A DNA stretch of 48,620 bases from Limnohabitans sp. (GTDB lineage: Bacteria; Pseudomonadota; Gammaproteobacteria; Burkholderiales; Burkholderiaceae_C). The stretch spans positions 1 to 48,620 of the forward strand of contig SHXD01000020.1 in the NCBI GenBank assembly GCA_009693505.1, given 5' to 3'. The position numbers were made by a program, and so were the translations under genes. The notes below the pieces were generated by a model. That model was not told the DNA's origin and did not search any database. It worked only from the letters and a program-made list of their open reading frames with translations. Below, in pieces: positions 24,303-32,835 of the stretch; the stretch's first letter is position 1, and every line of letters starts with the position of its first letter.

Positions 24303-25280
24303 TTACTCTTGCGCAATGCCAGCGTTTTTCAAGAGTCTAGGCCATTTGGCCACTTCAGATTTCAGCATACTTTCAGTTTCTGCGTTGTTCATCTGAACGA
24401 TGCGGCCACTGCCTTGTTGAAGTTTTTTACGAACATCGGCCGATTGCATGGCCTTGTCAATTTCGTTGCGAAGTTTTTCAACAATGGCGGGGGGCGTTTT
24501 GGCGGGTGCAAACAAGCCAAACCAAGTTTCCATTTCCAAATCCATGGTACCCGTTTCAATCAGGGTCGGAATTTGCGGGCCATCGGTCGCGCGCTGACGA
24601 CTTGAGACGGCAAATGCCTTCAACTGATTGCTCTCTAAATAAGTTCGGGTGGTGGTGGTGTTGTCAAAAAATAAATCAACGCGACCACCTAGCAGGTCCA
24701 TGTAGACCGGTTGAGCCCCTTTGTAGGGAACCAATTGAATATCGACGTTGCCCATGCCTTTGATTAGCGAGCCCAAAATAAATTGGCCTGTGCCAGGACC
24801 ACTGGTACCAAAGTTCAGTTTACCAGGATTGGCTTTGGCATAAGTCAACATGTCTTTCATGGTGTTGAAGGGTAAATCTTTGCGACCGACCAAGGTATAG
24901 GAATGCGACACCACAATGCGCAGAGGGATGAAGTCAGTCAAAGGATCGTAGCCCGGATTTTTATAAAGGCCAGCGTTCAATGCCATGTTGGACAGGCCGC
25001 CCACGATGAGGTGATAGCCATCGGCAGGGGCTTTGGCAATGGCCAATGTGCCTGCCAATGTGCCGCCACCTGAACGATTTTCGACCACAAATTGTTGTCC
25101 CATTTGCTCGGACAATTTGCTACCCAACACGCGGGCGACCAAGTCGAAGCCGCCACCGGCGGCCGATGGCGCGACGATTCGAATGGGCTTGGTAGGATAG
25201 TCTGGGCTGGCTTGTTGGGCCCATGACGAAGAACCAGAGGCAACAAATACGGCCAGTGCGAGGAGAGTTTTTTTGAACAT
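24303..25280 (-). CDS. Bug-type periplasmic solute-binding protein
   Basis: A 325-residue TctC/Bug protein with a Sec signal (MFKKTLLALAVFVASGSSSWAQ). Core motifs are PIRIVAPSAAGGGFDLVAR, VVENRSGGGTLAG and LEMETWFGLFAPAKTPPAIVEKL. It precedes the second NTF2-like gene by 22 bases. The same Bug-then-NTF2 order occurs at 20433-18842, so the pair is repeated within this gene run. The usual NKPGAGG motif is changed to NRSGGG, hinting at a different ligand. Ligand unknown. Confidence 0.92.
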   Translation of the reverse strand: MFKKTLLALAVFVASGSSSWAQQASPDYPTKPIRIVAPSAAGGGFDLVARVLGSKLSEQMGQQFVVENRSGGGTLAGTLAIAKAPADGYHLIVGGLSNMALNAGLYKNPGYDPLTDFIPLRIVVSHSYTLVGRKDLPFNTMKDMLTYAKANPGKLNFGTSGPGTGQFILGSLIKGMGNVDIQLVPYKGAQPVYMDLLGGRVDLFFDNTTTTRTYLESNQLKAFAVSSRQRATDGPQIPTLIETGTMDLEMETWFGLFAPAKTPPAIVEKLRNEIDKAMQSADVRKKLQQGSGRIVQMNNAETESMLKSEVAKWPRLLKNAGIAQE

Positions 25281-25321
25281 ATTAATTTAGAGATTGAAAA
25301 AAAATTGTGTCTATCAGCGAA

Positions 25322-26173
25322 TTAACTGCGCATGATGGCCTTGCCCCATAAATTCAAAGTGCGCTCTTCATGCTTCCATTCACCTACCGGACGGTTGCCT
25401 GTGCAAATCTCAATTTCAGAGGAAATTTCGGCCAAATTGCCATCGGGATCGCGCACCATGAAGAACACATCGTTGCCAGGCCCGTGACGTCCTACGCCCC
25501 AAACAATTTCAACGCGCAATTTGCCCATGTGATCAGCCCAATCTTTCAGCTCTTGCCAATTGGGCGTTTCAAAGGACTGGTGATCAAAGCAGGAAACTGG
25601 CGCACCAAAAAGGGCCAGCGTGTGATGCATTTCATCGCCGCGAACAAAGCATGCTTTGAGCTGCCCCGATTCATCTTGAACCACATCGGAGAGGACGAAA
25701 CCAAGATCGTCGGTATAAAAGCGCATCATGTTTTTCACTTGCTGTGTGCGAAGCGCGAAATGCTGCGATTCTGCAGGCGGTAAAGCGACTGCTTTGGTAT
25801 CTAAATTGTGTTTGGATTTAGGCTGCCCTAGGTCTGATGTCAAGACAAAGACCATGCAATTTTGGTCAGGGTCCATAAAGCCTAGCGCAGAGTTTGGCAG
25901 TTCTGGGTAGGCCTTTAAATTGGCTTTCGGTAAGTCTTGGGTGTGGTCTGTGAAAGCAGCCCATTCAGCCACATTGTCTATGGCAAACAGGGCATAGTGA
26001 AGTTTGCCTGCTTGCCCCTGAGACAGAAGAACTTCTCTGCCTTCGTGCTTGCAGAACCAGACGCCTTGCGACTCGTGGCATGCCATGCCAAAGGCGCTCT
26101 CATAAAAGTGGGCCAGAGCTGATGCTTGAGGCGACTGCAAATGCAGTCGTTTCAAATGACATTTGAGGTTCAT
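25322..26173 (-). CDS. Two-domain VOC protein, type I extradiol dioxygenase-like
   Basis: A 283-residue protein with two VOC modules, the architecture of biphenyl-diol and catechol 2,3-dioxygenases. In the C-terminal module the Fe(II) ligands appear in order: His138 in ESQHFALRT, His184 in GDEMHHTLALFG and Glu249 in DPDGNLAEISSE. The conserved His230 in GVGRHGPGND corresponds to the active-site His of BphC-type enzymes. The family opens catechols next to the two hydroxyls. As first gene of the minus-strand run it could perform the ring-cleavage step. It is divergent from the Rieske oxygenase, whose product could be its substrate (inference). Confidence 0.85.
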   Translation of the reverse strand: MNLKCHLKRLHLQSPQASALAHFYESAFGMACHESQGVWFCKHEGREVLLSQGQAGKLHYALFAIDNVAEWAAFTDHTQDLPKANLKAYPELPNSALGFMDPDQNCMVFVLTSDLGQPKSKHNLDTKAVALPPAESQHFALRTQQVKNMMRFYTDDLGFVLSDVVQDESGQLKACFVRGDEMHHTLALFGAPVSCFDHQSFETPNWQELKDWADHMGKLRVEIVWGVGRHGPGNDVFFMVRDPDGNLAEISSEIEICTGNRPVGEWKHEERTLNLWGKAIMRS

Positions 26174-26489
26174 AAGAAGGCGGATTCTAAAGGTACTACC
26201 AGCCCACTATCTCTGGATGAAAGCATGAGCTCTAGAGGAGTAACCCTAGGCTTTTCAAATTCTGGCAGCGGCGGGAGTTTCAGTCACGACCTCAGGAAAA
26301 CCACTCACACCCCAATGCACTGAGCCATCACCCTGCGATGCCGTATAAAATGAAAAAAATCACTGATCGTCATGATCAACTTAAACCCGCAATGGGGTCA
26401 CATCAGCCCACCCGCATGACTTCTGCGAAACAGCTGCTTTATTCGATGAATGGCTTGATTTCAGGGGAAGCAGCTTCTAAGGAGATGAG
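26174..26489. promoter_or_regulatory. Divergent regulatory spacer between VOC and Rieske genes
   Basis: A 316-base stretch without a credible gene; open frames here are short or shadow the Rieske gene. It contains a TATAAA at 26344-26349 and the inverted repeat TGATC-N5-GATCA at 26364-26378, which resembles a GntR-type half-site pair, then a strong ribosome site AAGGAG at 26479-26484 five bases before the Rieske ATG. It should carry the promoters for both transcripts. No regulator gene is adjacent. Confidence 0.5.
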
Positions 26490-27521
26490 ATGTTTCTCAA
26501 AAATGAATGGTACGTGGCCTGTCGAGCCGACGAAATCACTGACAAGCCATTGGGTCGAAAAATTTGCAATGAGTCCATGGTCTTTTTCAGGGGGCCTGGC
26601 AATGCTGTGGCAGCGGTGCAAGACTTTTGTCCCCATCGAGGTACACCTTTGTCATTGGGCCGCGTCTGCAATGGGCAACTGGTCTGTGGCTACCACGGCC
26701 TTACCATGGGCTGTGATGGCCATACCGTCAGCATGCCGGGCCACAAAGTGCGCGGATTTGAACCTGTCAAAAGTTTTCCGGTCATTGAGCGCTATGGCTT
26801 TGTCTGGGTCTGGCCTGGTGATGCGTCCAAAGTCGACCCCCACAAAATGCCCGTCTTTGAATGGTTTGAAAATCCAGCTTGGGCTTACGGGGGAGGGCGG
26901 TACCACATTGCCTGTGACTACCGCCTGATGATCGACAACCTGATGGACCTCACCCACGAAACCTATGTTCATGCCACCAGCATTGGGCAAACTGAAATAG
27001 ACGAAACACCCAGTCGCACCGTCACCGAGGGCAACACGGTGATCACCAGCCGATTCATGGAAGGTATTAAAGCGCCGCCCTTTTGGCAGATGGCCATGCG
27101 TGCCCATGATTTGCCTGAAGATGCCAAGGTAGACCGTTGGCAAATATGCCGTTTTTCACCACCCAGCCATGTGATGATTGAAGTGGGTGTGGCCTTGGCA
27201 GGTCAAGGCGGCTACAACGCCGACCTCAAAGACAAAGCCTACAGCGTGGTAATTGATTTCATTACCCCTGAAACTGACACCAGCATTCACTATTTCTGGG
27301 GCATGGTCCGACAATTCAAACCTCAAGATCAAGAGTTGACAGCGCGAATTCAAGAAGGACAAGGCAAAATTTTCAGCGAAGATTTGGAAATGCTTGAGTG
27401 GCAACAAAAGAATATCTTGGCAAATCCCGAGCGCAAATTAAAAATTTTGTCGATTGATGCGGGCGGTGTCATGTCGCGTCGTGTGATCGATAGATTGCTG
27501 GCATTAGAAAAGGCAGTTTGA
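26490..27521 (+). CDS. Rieske aromatic oxygenase, vanillate O-demethylase VanA-like
   Basis: A 343-residue oxygenase component. The Rieske [2Fe-2S] ligands are Cys47, His49, Cys66 and His69 (DFCPHRGTPLS and VCGYHGL). The mononuclear iron site follows as MDLTHETYVH with His156, His161 and the bridging Asp153. Sequence style and length (about 340-350) are those of single-subunit demethylases such as VanA. These use electrons from a separate ferredoxin reductase (VanB) to remove methyl groups from methoxylated aromatic acids as formaldehyde. No reductase gene is adjacent. It is followed within two bases by a Bug gene and then a transporter gene, suggesting uptake plus demethylation. Vanillate or a related acid is the likely substrate. 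Confidence 0.88.
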   Translation: MFLKNEWYVACRADEITDKPLGRKICNESMVFFRGPGNAVAAVQDFCPHRGTPLSLGRVCNGQLVCGYHGLTMGCDGHTVSMPGHKVRGFEPVKSFPVIERYGFVWVWPGDASKVDPHKMPVFEWFENPAWAYGGGRYHIACDYRLMIDNLMDLTHETYVHATSIGQTEIDETPSRTVTEGNTVITSRFMEGIKAPPFWQMAMRAHDLPEDAKVDRWQICRFSPPSHVMIEVGVALAGQGGYNADLKDKAYSVVIDFITPETDTSIHYFWGMVRQFKPQDQELTARIQEGQGKIFSEDLEMLEWQQKNILANPERKLKILSIDAGGVMSRRVIDRLLALEKAV

Positions 27522-27522
27522 T

Positions 27523-28500
27523 ATGAGTCAGAAATCTTTGTGGCTCAAGTTGGCATGGGTCACTTTGCTGTCCGTGTTTTCAAGCAATGCATTCAGCCAA
27601 TCGGTTTATCCTAACAAGCCAATCAAAATTGTGGTTCCCTTTGGTGCCGGTGGTGTAGCCGATCTCACGGCCCGCACTGTGGCTCAAAAATTGGGCGAGA
27701 ATTTAGGCCAAAGCATTGTCATTGAGAACAAACCTGGCGCAGGTGGTGTTGTTGCGACAGACGCAGTGGCCAAATCTGCGCCCGATGGTTACACCTTGCT
27801 CCTGATGTCCAATGCCACCGCTGTAAGCGCAGGGCTCTTTAAAACATTGCCCTACGATGCTGAAAAAGATTTGACGCCATTGTCCGTATTGGGCACTTTT
27901 GACATTGCCATTGTGGTGCCACAAGAATCTAAATTTACCACTCTGCAAGACTTGCTTAATTTTGCCAAAGCCAATCCTGGTAAGTTGAACATTGGCAGCA
28001 TCAATGTGGGCAGCACGCAGCACTTGGCTGCTGAACTTTTCAAAGCCACGGCTGGCATCGATGTGCAAGTGGTGCCCTTCAATGGCACACCCGCTGTGCT
28101 CACAGCTTTGCGCGGTGGCCAGATCGATTTGGCAGTTGAAATCTTGGCGCCGGTTTTGCCTCAAATCAAGGGGCAAGCATTGCGTGCATTGGCTGTGACT
28201 GGCGATAAGCGCTCGGCAGCATTGCCTCAAGTGCCCACAGCCAAAGAGGCGGGCGTGAAGAATTTGTATGCAGCCTCTTGGAATGCACTTGCAGTGCCCT
28301 CCAAGACACCGCGTGACATTGTTCAAAAATTAAATCAAGAAATTCAGAGTGTTTTGAACTCAGCTGATGTGCGTAAAAAACTGTTGGACATGAATGTTGA
28401 CCCCCAACCGGGCAGCTTGCAGCAGGCCGCCGATTTGTTAAGCAGCGAGACCAAGCGCTGGGGTGAGGTCATTCAACGTGCGGGCATTCCCAAACAATGA
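27523..28500 (+). CDS. Bug-type periplasmic solute-binding protein
   Basis: A 325-residue TctC/Bug protein with a Sec signal (LAWVTLLSVFSSNAFSQ). Motifs: PIKIVVPFGAGGVADLTAR, VIENKPGAGGVVATDAVAKS, DGYTLLL and LYAASWNALAVPSKTPRDIVQKL. It begins two bases after the Rieske gene stop and is followed by an AEC transporter gene, so it probably binds the aromatic acid that the oxygenase uses. No TctAB genes are present. Ligand inferred only. Confidence 0.93.
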   Translation: MSQKSLWLKLAWVTLLSVFSSNAFSQSVYPNKPIKIVVPFGAGGVADLTARTVAQKLGENLGQSIVIENKPGAGGVVATDAVAKSAPDGYTLLLMSNATAVSAGLFKTLPYDAEKDLTPLSVLGTFDIAIVVPQESKFTTLQDLLNFAKANPGKLNIGSINVGSTQHLAAELFKATAGIDVQVVPFNGTPAVLTALRGGQIDLAVEILAPVLPQIKGQALRALAVTGDKRSAALPQVPTAKEAGVKNLYAASWNALAVPSKTPRDIVQKLNQEIQSVLNSADVRKKLLDMNVDPQPGSLQQAADLLSSETKRWGEVIQRAGIPKQ

Positions 28501-28533
28501 ACGCTGTCGACTGGGAGTTCATGAAAGGGCTTC

Positions 28534-29475
28534 ATGTTTGATATTCTGGCCATCACAGCCCCTATTTATGCAGCGATCGTCTTGGGCTATTGCTTAACTC
28601 GTTGGGGGGTTTTTCAAAAATCAGACATGCGCGGCTTTGGCACCTTTGTGATCAAGGTTTCCTTGCCCGCCATGCTGTTCAATGCGCTTTCTAATACGCA
28701 AGTCAAAGAGATTTTTCAGCCCATCTATTTGGCAGCCTATGCCCTGGCATCTTTGGCCACTTTGGCCTTGGCCTTGGTGTGGTCCATGAAATTCAAACGC
28801 GAGAGTTTCAGTCTTAGCAGTTGTTATGCCATGGGCATGAGTTGTCCCAACAGTGGTTTTGTGGGCTACCCCGTTGTGTTGCTCAGCCTCGGGCCCATTG
28901 CAGGTGTTGTGTTGGCCTTGAACATGATCGTTGAACTGTTCTTGATCATTCCCATCTTGATGGCTTGGGCAGATGCTCAGGAAGGCAAAAACAGTGCTGT
29001 TCAAGTTGTATGGCAAACCTTCAATGGCATGCTTAAAAATACCTTGTTGTGGGGCATTGTTTTGGGTTTTCTCTTTTCTTGGTTTGAAATTCAACTGCCG
29101 CAAAGTCTCAATCGAAGTGTCACTTTGTTTGCGCAAGCCAGCGGTGCTTTGTCTTTGTTTGTCATTGGCGGCAGTTTGGTGGGCTTGTCGGTTCAAGTAA
29201 TGGGGCCGCGCGTGTCCCAAATTGCTTTCGGTAAATTAGTCCTTCATCCCTTGATCATGTTGGCAGTGTTGTTGTGGGTCCTGCCCATCTCCGACCCAGT
29301 GTTTCGTGCCGCGGCCATTCTCAGTTGTGCCATGCCCATGTTTGGCATCTACCCTATCTTGACGCAAAAGCATGGCCACGAAGGTCTCAGTGCGGCAGCC
29401 TTGTTGGTCACCACCATGGCTTCTTTTTTCAGTCTGAATGGCGTGCTGTGGTTGCTTAAAACGCAATCCATCTAA
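28534..29475 (+). CDS. AEC (auxin efflux carrier) family transporter
   Basis: A 313-residue integral membrane protein with about ten hydrophobic segments and few charged residues, matching the AEC/malonate-carrier (MdcF-like) family. The central motif SCPNSGFVGYPVVLLSLG is the family's NxGFxGxP-type signature, and the C-terminal half repeats the five-helix bundle, ending in the family-typical ALLVTTMASFFSLNGVLWLL. Such carriers move organic acids by secondary transport. In this operon (Rieske oxygenase, Bug, AEC) it may import or export the methoxylated acid or its product. It is convergent with the LysR gene. Confidence 0.88.
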   Translation: MFDILAITAPIYAAIVLGYCLTRWGVFQKSDMRGFGTFVIKVSLPAMLFNALSNTQVKEIFQPIYLAAYALASLATLALALVWSMKFKRESFSLSSCYAMGMSCPNSGFVGYPVVLLSLGPIAGVVLALNMIVELFLIIPILMAWADAQEGKNSAVQVVWQTFNGMLKNTLLWGIVLGFLFSWFEIQLPQSLNRSVTLFAQASGALSLFVIGGSLVGLSVQVMGPRVSQIAFGKLVLHPLIMLAVLLWVLPISDPVFRAAAILSCAMPMFGIYPILTQKHGHEGLSAAALLVTTMASFFSLNGVLWLLKTQSI

Positions 29476-29481
29476 GACAGT

Positions 29482-29507
29482 CAGACCCTCCATTCAGACC
29501 CTCCATT
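29482..29507. repeat. Tandem 13-base direct repeat between convergent genes
   Basis: CAGACCCTCCATT occurs twice in direct succession, followed by a partial CAG. It fills most of the 38-base spacer between the AEC and LysR genes. TCTAAG (29471-29476) and CTTAGA (29513-29518) flank it as an inverted repeat containing both stop codons. Confidence 0.7.
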
Positions 29508-29513
29508 CAGGCC

Positions 29514-30425
29514 TTAGACAGACTCCAACAACCGCAAAGCAGTTTCACGAATGAGGCTCAGCGTTGCTTGCTGAGTGAGCGTGCTGGGCCTTTGTGAGCT
29601 GACCACACAACTCAACTCAATGCTCAGTTGCGGGTGTGAAATGGAACGAGTTGAAAAGGCGGATGGGTTGATGGAGCGCGTCACGGCATTGCGTGACAAG
29701 ATGGCGCAACCGGCGCCATCTGCTACCAAATCGAGGATGGCTGTGACGCCATCAATTTCGAGGGCAATTTGAGGCCGCGTGCCAAGGGCCGCCATTTCTG
29801 ATTCCACATGCATTCGGATGGCGTTGGGGCGGCTTGGAATGACCAAGGGAAGTTTTGAGACATCTTTCAAATCAATTGGCGGCGGTGGTGGATCTTCCTG
29901 AAGACCCGGCGGACGTTTTTGAACCAGCCACAACTCTTCTTGAACCAGATGCGAAATTTCCAATCCCGATGTGGCTTTCATGTTGTAGAGCAGGGCGATG
30001 TCAAGCCTGCCGTTTAACAGGCTTTCTTGCATAGCCGTTGTCAAGCCTTCGCTGATCGACATCTGCGCTTCTGGCATTTTCTCTCTGAATGCACGGGTGA
30101 GTGGCACGGTTAAGACCCTGGCCACACTGGGCGGAAGTCCTAAAGCGACGCGGCCGTTCAGGCCGCTGCGAGCGCGGCCTAGTTCTTCGTGGGCGCGCTC
30201 TACTTGATGCAAGATGCCTCGCCCATGTTCTAAAAGCAACAAGCCGGCCTCGGTGGGGCTGGCGCCGCGCCCGTTGCGTTTGAGTAAATTTTGTCGCAAC
30301 TCAACTTCCAACAGCCTGATTTGGCGACTCAATGCAGGTTGTGCCACATTGAGGGCAATGGCGGCGCGTGTAAAGCTTCCCATTTCAGCTACGCGCACAA
30401 AATATTCAATTTGTTTGAGGTCCAT
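29514..30425 (-). CDS. LysR family transcriptional regulator
   Basis: A 303-residue LTTR. The winged HTH is at about residues 17-37 (GSFTRAAIALNVAQPALSRQIRLLE). The effector domain follows with GRVALGLPPSVARVL and GLTTAMQESLLNGRLDIALLYN. It is divergent from galD, the first gene of the protocatechuate 4,5-cleavage operon, with 135 bases between starts. LigR of Sphingobium, which activates the lig genes with protocatechuate or gallate as inducer, is the closest functional parallel. Control of this operon is therefore likely but inferred. Confidence 0.92.
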   Translation of the reverse strand: MDLKQIEYFVRVAEMGSFTRAAIALNVAQPALSRQIRLLEVELRQNLLKRNGRGASPTEAGLLLLEHGRGILHQVERAHEELGRARSGLNGRVALGLPPSVARVLTVPLTRAFREKMPEAQMSISEGLTTAMQESLLNGRLDIALLYNMKATSGLEISHLVQEELWLVQKRPPGLQEDPPPPPIDLKDVSKLPLVIPSRPNAIRMHVESEMAALGTRPQIALEIDGVTAILDLVADGAGCAILSRNAVTRSINPSAFSTRSISHPQLSIELSCVVSSQRPSTLTQQATLSLIRETALRLLESV

Positions 30426-30439
30426 TGGGGAATTTTGCC

Positions 30440-30458
30440 ATAACAGAGCTTCAGTTAT
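30440..30458. promoter_or_regulatory. Candidate LysR-type operator in the LysR-galD spacer
   Basis: ATAAC-N9-GTTAT is a perfect 5-base inverted repeat in an AT-rich spacer, 15-33 bases upstream of the LysR start. It resembles a LysR box but with wider spacing than the classic T-N11-A. Its centre is about 110 bases before the galD ATG. Confidence 0.4.
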
Positions 30459-30483
30459 TTAAATTTGTTCTATCTGCTAGTGC

Positions 30484-30515
30484 TTTACAGGCCTAGTTCA
30501 AAGGGGTGCTAAATT
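30484..30515 (+). promoter_or_regulatory. Weak candidate promoter of the protocatechuate operon
   Basis: TTTACA at 30484-30489 and an extended -10 TGC-TAAATT at 30507-30515, with a long 20-base spacer. The poor spacing fits an activator-dependent promoter; the inverted repeat at 30440-30458 would sit near -70. Low confidence. Confidence 0.3.
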
Positions 30516-30560
30516 GGAAAATTGTCAAATTCTCATCACTTAGACGCTTGGATTTAGACC

Positions 30561-31703
30561 ATGAAAGCTTCTTCTCAAACTGCGGTTCCTTGCTTGTTGA
30601 TGCGAGGTGGCACCTCCAAGGGGCCCTTTTACAAAGCAACCGATCTGCCTTCAGACAAAGCCCTCAGAGACAAAGTGTTGTTGGCGGCCATGGGATCGCC
30701 AGACAAACGCCAAATCGATGGCTTGGGTGGTGCACACCCACTGACCAGCAAAGTGGGCATCGTGAGCCAAAGTTCCGTGCCCGGCGTAGCGCTTGATTTC
30801 TTATTTGCACAACTCCAGCCCAACAACGACACGGTTGATACGACGCCCAACTGCGGCAACATGTTGGCCGCCGTGGTGCCATTTGCGCTCGAAACTGGCA
30901 TGCTTCAAGCGCAAGGCGATCAAACCACATTTCGTGTGTTGACCTTGAACACCAATATGCAATGCGACATTACCGTCGACACCACTGGTGGCATGGTGCA
31001 ATATGAAGGCAACGCACGCATTGATGGTGCACCAGGTACCTCCGCGCCCGTTGTCATCAATTTTTTAGACACCGCAGGTTCAGTCTGCTCCGGCTTGTTG
31101 CCAACCGGCAAGGTCAGAGACACCTTGAAAGTGACAGGTCAAGGTTTTGCCCCCTTCACTTTGGACGTGACTTGCATCGACAACGGCATGCCCTTGGTGA
31201 TGTTCAAGGCCTCTGATGTAGGCCGAACAGGTTATGAATCGGTGGCTGACATGAATGCCGATGCGGAACTCAAAACCAAAATTGAAGCGCTGCGATTGCA
31301 AGTCTCTTTGTTGATGGGCTTGGGCGATGTGAGTCAAAAGAACTATCCCAAAATGACGCTCATTGCAGCACCTCAAAATGGCGGTGCTTTAAGCACTCGC
31401 AGCTTCATTCCGCATGTGTGTCATGACGCCATTGGTGTTCTGGCGGCCGTCACGGTGGGTACTGCATGCGTGCTAGAAGGCTCTGTGTGCGATGGCATTG
31501 CCGTGATGCCCACTGGCGCTGCCAAAAATGTTTCGGTCGAACACCCCACGGGCGAGTTCAGTGTGGCTTTGCAAACAGAGGCTGCGCCTCATTTACCGGG
31601 TGGACAAAACGTCACACAGGCGGCCTTGTTAAGAACAGCCAGATTGCTCATGCGAGGTGAGGCCATGGTGCCAGCTTCCTTGTGGTCTGGGCCTGCCGCA
31701 TAA
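30561..31703 (+). CDS. galD: 4-oxalomesaconate tautomerase
   Basis: A 380-residue PrpF-fold isomerase. The N-terminal LLMRGGTSKGPFYKATDLP and the segment DTTPNCGNMLAAVVPFA are the signatures of this family. GalD (LigU/PmdU in other strains) interconverts the keto and enol forms of 4-oxalomesaconate, the lactone-hydrolysis product in protocatechuate and gallate catabolism. It is the first gene of the operon that continues with ligJ and ligK, the same order as pmdU-E-F in Comamonas. Function is well supported by the context. Confidence 0.92.
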   Translation: MKASSQTAVPCLLMRGGTSKGPFYKATDLPSDKALRDKVLLAAMGSPDKRQIDGLGGAHPLTSKVGIVSQSSVPGVALDFLFAQLQPNNDTVDTTPNCGNMLAAVVPFALETGMLQAQGDQTTFRVLTLNTNMQCDITVDTTGGMVQYEGNARIDGAPGTSAPVVINFLDTAGSVCSGLLPTGKVRDTLKVTGQGFAPFTLDVTCIDNGMPLVMFKASDVGRTGYESVADMNADAELKTKIEALRLQVSLLMGLGDVSQKNYPKMTLIAAPQNGGALSTRSFIPHVCHDAIGVLAAVTVGTACVLEGSVCDGIAVMPTGAAKNVSVEHPTGEFSVALQTEAAPHLPGGQNVTQAALLRTARLLMRGEAMVPASLWSGPAA

Positions 31704-31736
31704 TTTTCTCAATTCACTTTTCAATTGGACACCCTC

Positions 31737-32783
31737 ATGAGTACCCAAAAACCTATGATCATTGATTGCCACGGCCACTACACCACGGCCCCTATCGCTT
31801 TGGAAAACTGGCGCAATGCGCAGATTGCCAATCTGAACACGCCTGAGCTCGGCCCTAAAGTAGCTGACCTGAAAATAAGCGACGAAGAATTGCGTGAGTC
31901 GATTGAGACCAACCAATTGCGTTTGATGAAAGAACGCGGATCTGACTTGACCCTGTTCAGCCCGCGCGCCAGTTTCATGGCTCACCACATTGGCGATTTC
32001 AATGTGTCTTCTACATGGGCAGCCATCTGCAATGAGTTGTGCTACCGCGTGAGCCAATTGTTCCCTGACAGTTTTGTGCCCGTGGCCATGCTGCCGCAGT
32101 CACCGGGTATTAACCCAGCCACTTGCATTCCGGAGTTAGAGCGCTGCGTGAAAGAGTACGGCAATGTTGGTATCAATCTGAATCCAGACCCCTCTGGCGG
32201 TCACTGGACTTCTCCCCCCTTGAGCGACAAGCAGTGGTATCCCATTTACGAAAAAATGGTGGAGCACAACATCCCGGCCATGATTCACGTGAGCACCAGT
32301 TGCAACAACTGTTTCCACACCACCGGCGCCCACTATTTGAATGCAGATACCACAGCGTTTATGCAGTGCCTTACCTCTGATTTGTTCAAAGACTTTCCCA
32401 CCTTGAAATTTCTCATTCCGCATGGCGGCGGCGCTGTGCCATACCACTGGGGGCGCTTTCGCGGTTTGGCGCAAGAATTGAAGAAACCCTTGTTGCAAGA
32501 CCATTTGCTGAACAATATTTTCTTTGACACTTGCGTTTACCACCAACCTGGCATTGACTTGTTGACCAAGGTCATTCCTGTCGAGAATATTTTGTTTGCA
32601 TCTGAAATGATTGGCGCTGTTCGCGGCATTGACCCAGAAACAGGCCATTATTTTGACGACACCAAGCGTTACATTCAGTCTTCTAGTATTTTGAACGAAG
32701 AACAACGCTACAAAATTTACGAAGGCAACACACGCCGTGTGTTTCCCAGGCTCGATGCGCATTTGAAAGCCAAGGGACTTTGA
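31737..32783 (+). CDS. ligJ: 4-oxalomesaconate hydratase
   Basis: A 348-residue amidohydrolase-superfamily protein. The N-terminal [11 protein letters not shown] supplies His12 and His14. The ATG at 31737 is preferred over a TTG four codons earlier. The C-terminal part [24 protein letters not shown] is characteristic of LigJ/GalB-like hydratases annotated in protocatechuate operons. The enzyme adds water to 4-oxalomesaconate to give 4-carboxy-4-hydroxy-2-oxoadipate in the cytoplasm. It lies between the tautomerase and the aldolase that act before and after it, with 33- and 52-base spacers. Confidence 0.92.
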   Translation: MSTQKPMIIDCHGHYTTAPIALENWRNAQIANLNTPELGPKVADLKISDEELRESIETNQLRLMKERGSDLTLFSPRASFMAHHIGDFNVSSTWAAICNELCYRVSQLFPDSFVPVAMLPQSPGINPATCIPELERCVKEYGNVGINLNPDPSGGHWTSPPLSDKQWYPIYEKMVEHNIPAMIHVSTSCNNCFHTTGAHYLNADTTAFMQCLTSDLFKDFPTLKFLIPHGGGAVPYHWGRFRGLAQELKKPLLQDHLLNNIFFDTCVYHQPGIDLLTKVIPVENILFASEMIGAVRGIDPETGHYFDDTKRYIQSSSILNEEQRYKIYEGNTRRVFPRLDAHLKAKGL

Positions 32784-32835
32784 AGGCGCAAACCGCCCAA
32801 AACCTTTCTCTCAATATTTTCAAATTGGATTGAAC

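Noticed and set aside
26338..26928. Open frame of 196 codons overlapping the Rieske gene start
   Set aside because: It lies out of frame within the Rieske oxygenase, whose start has a strong AAGGAG site and full motif content.
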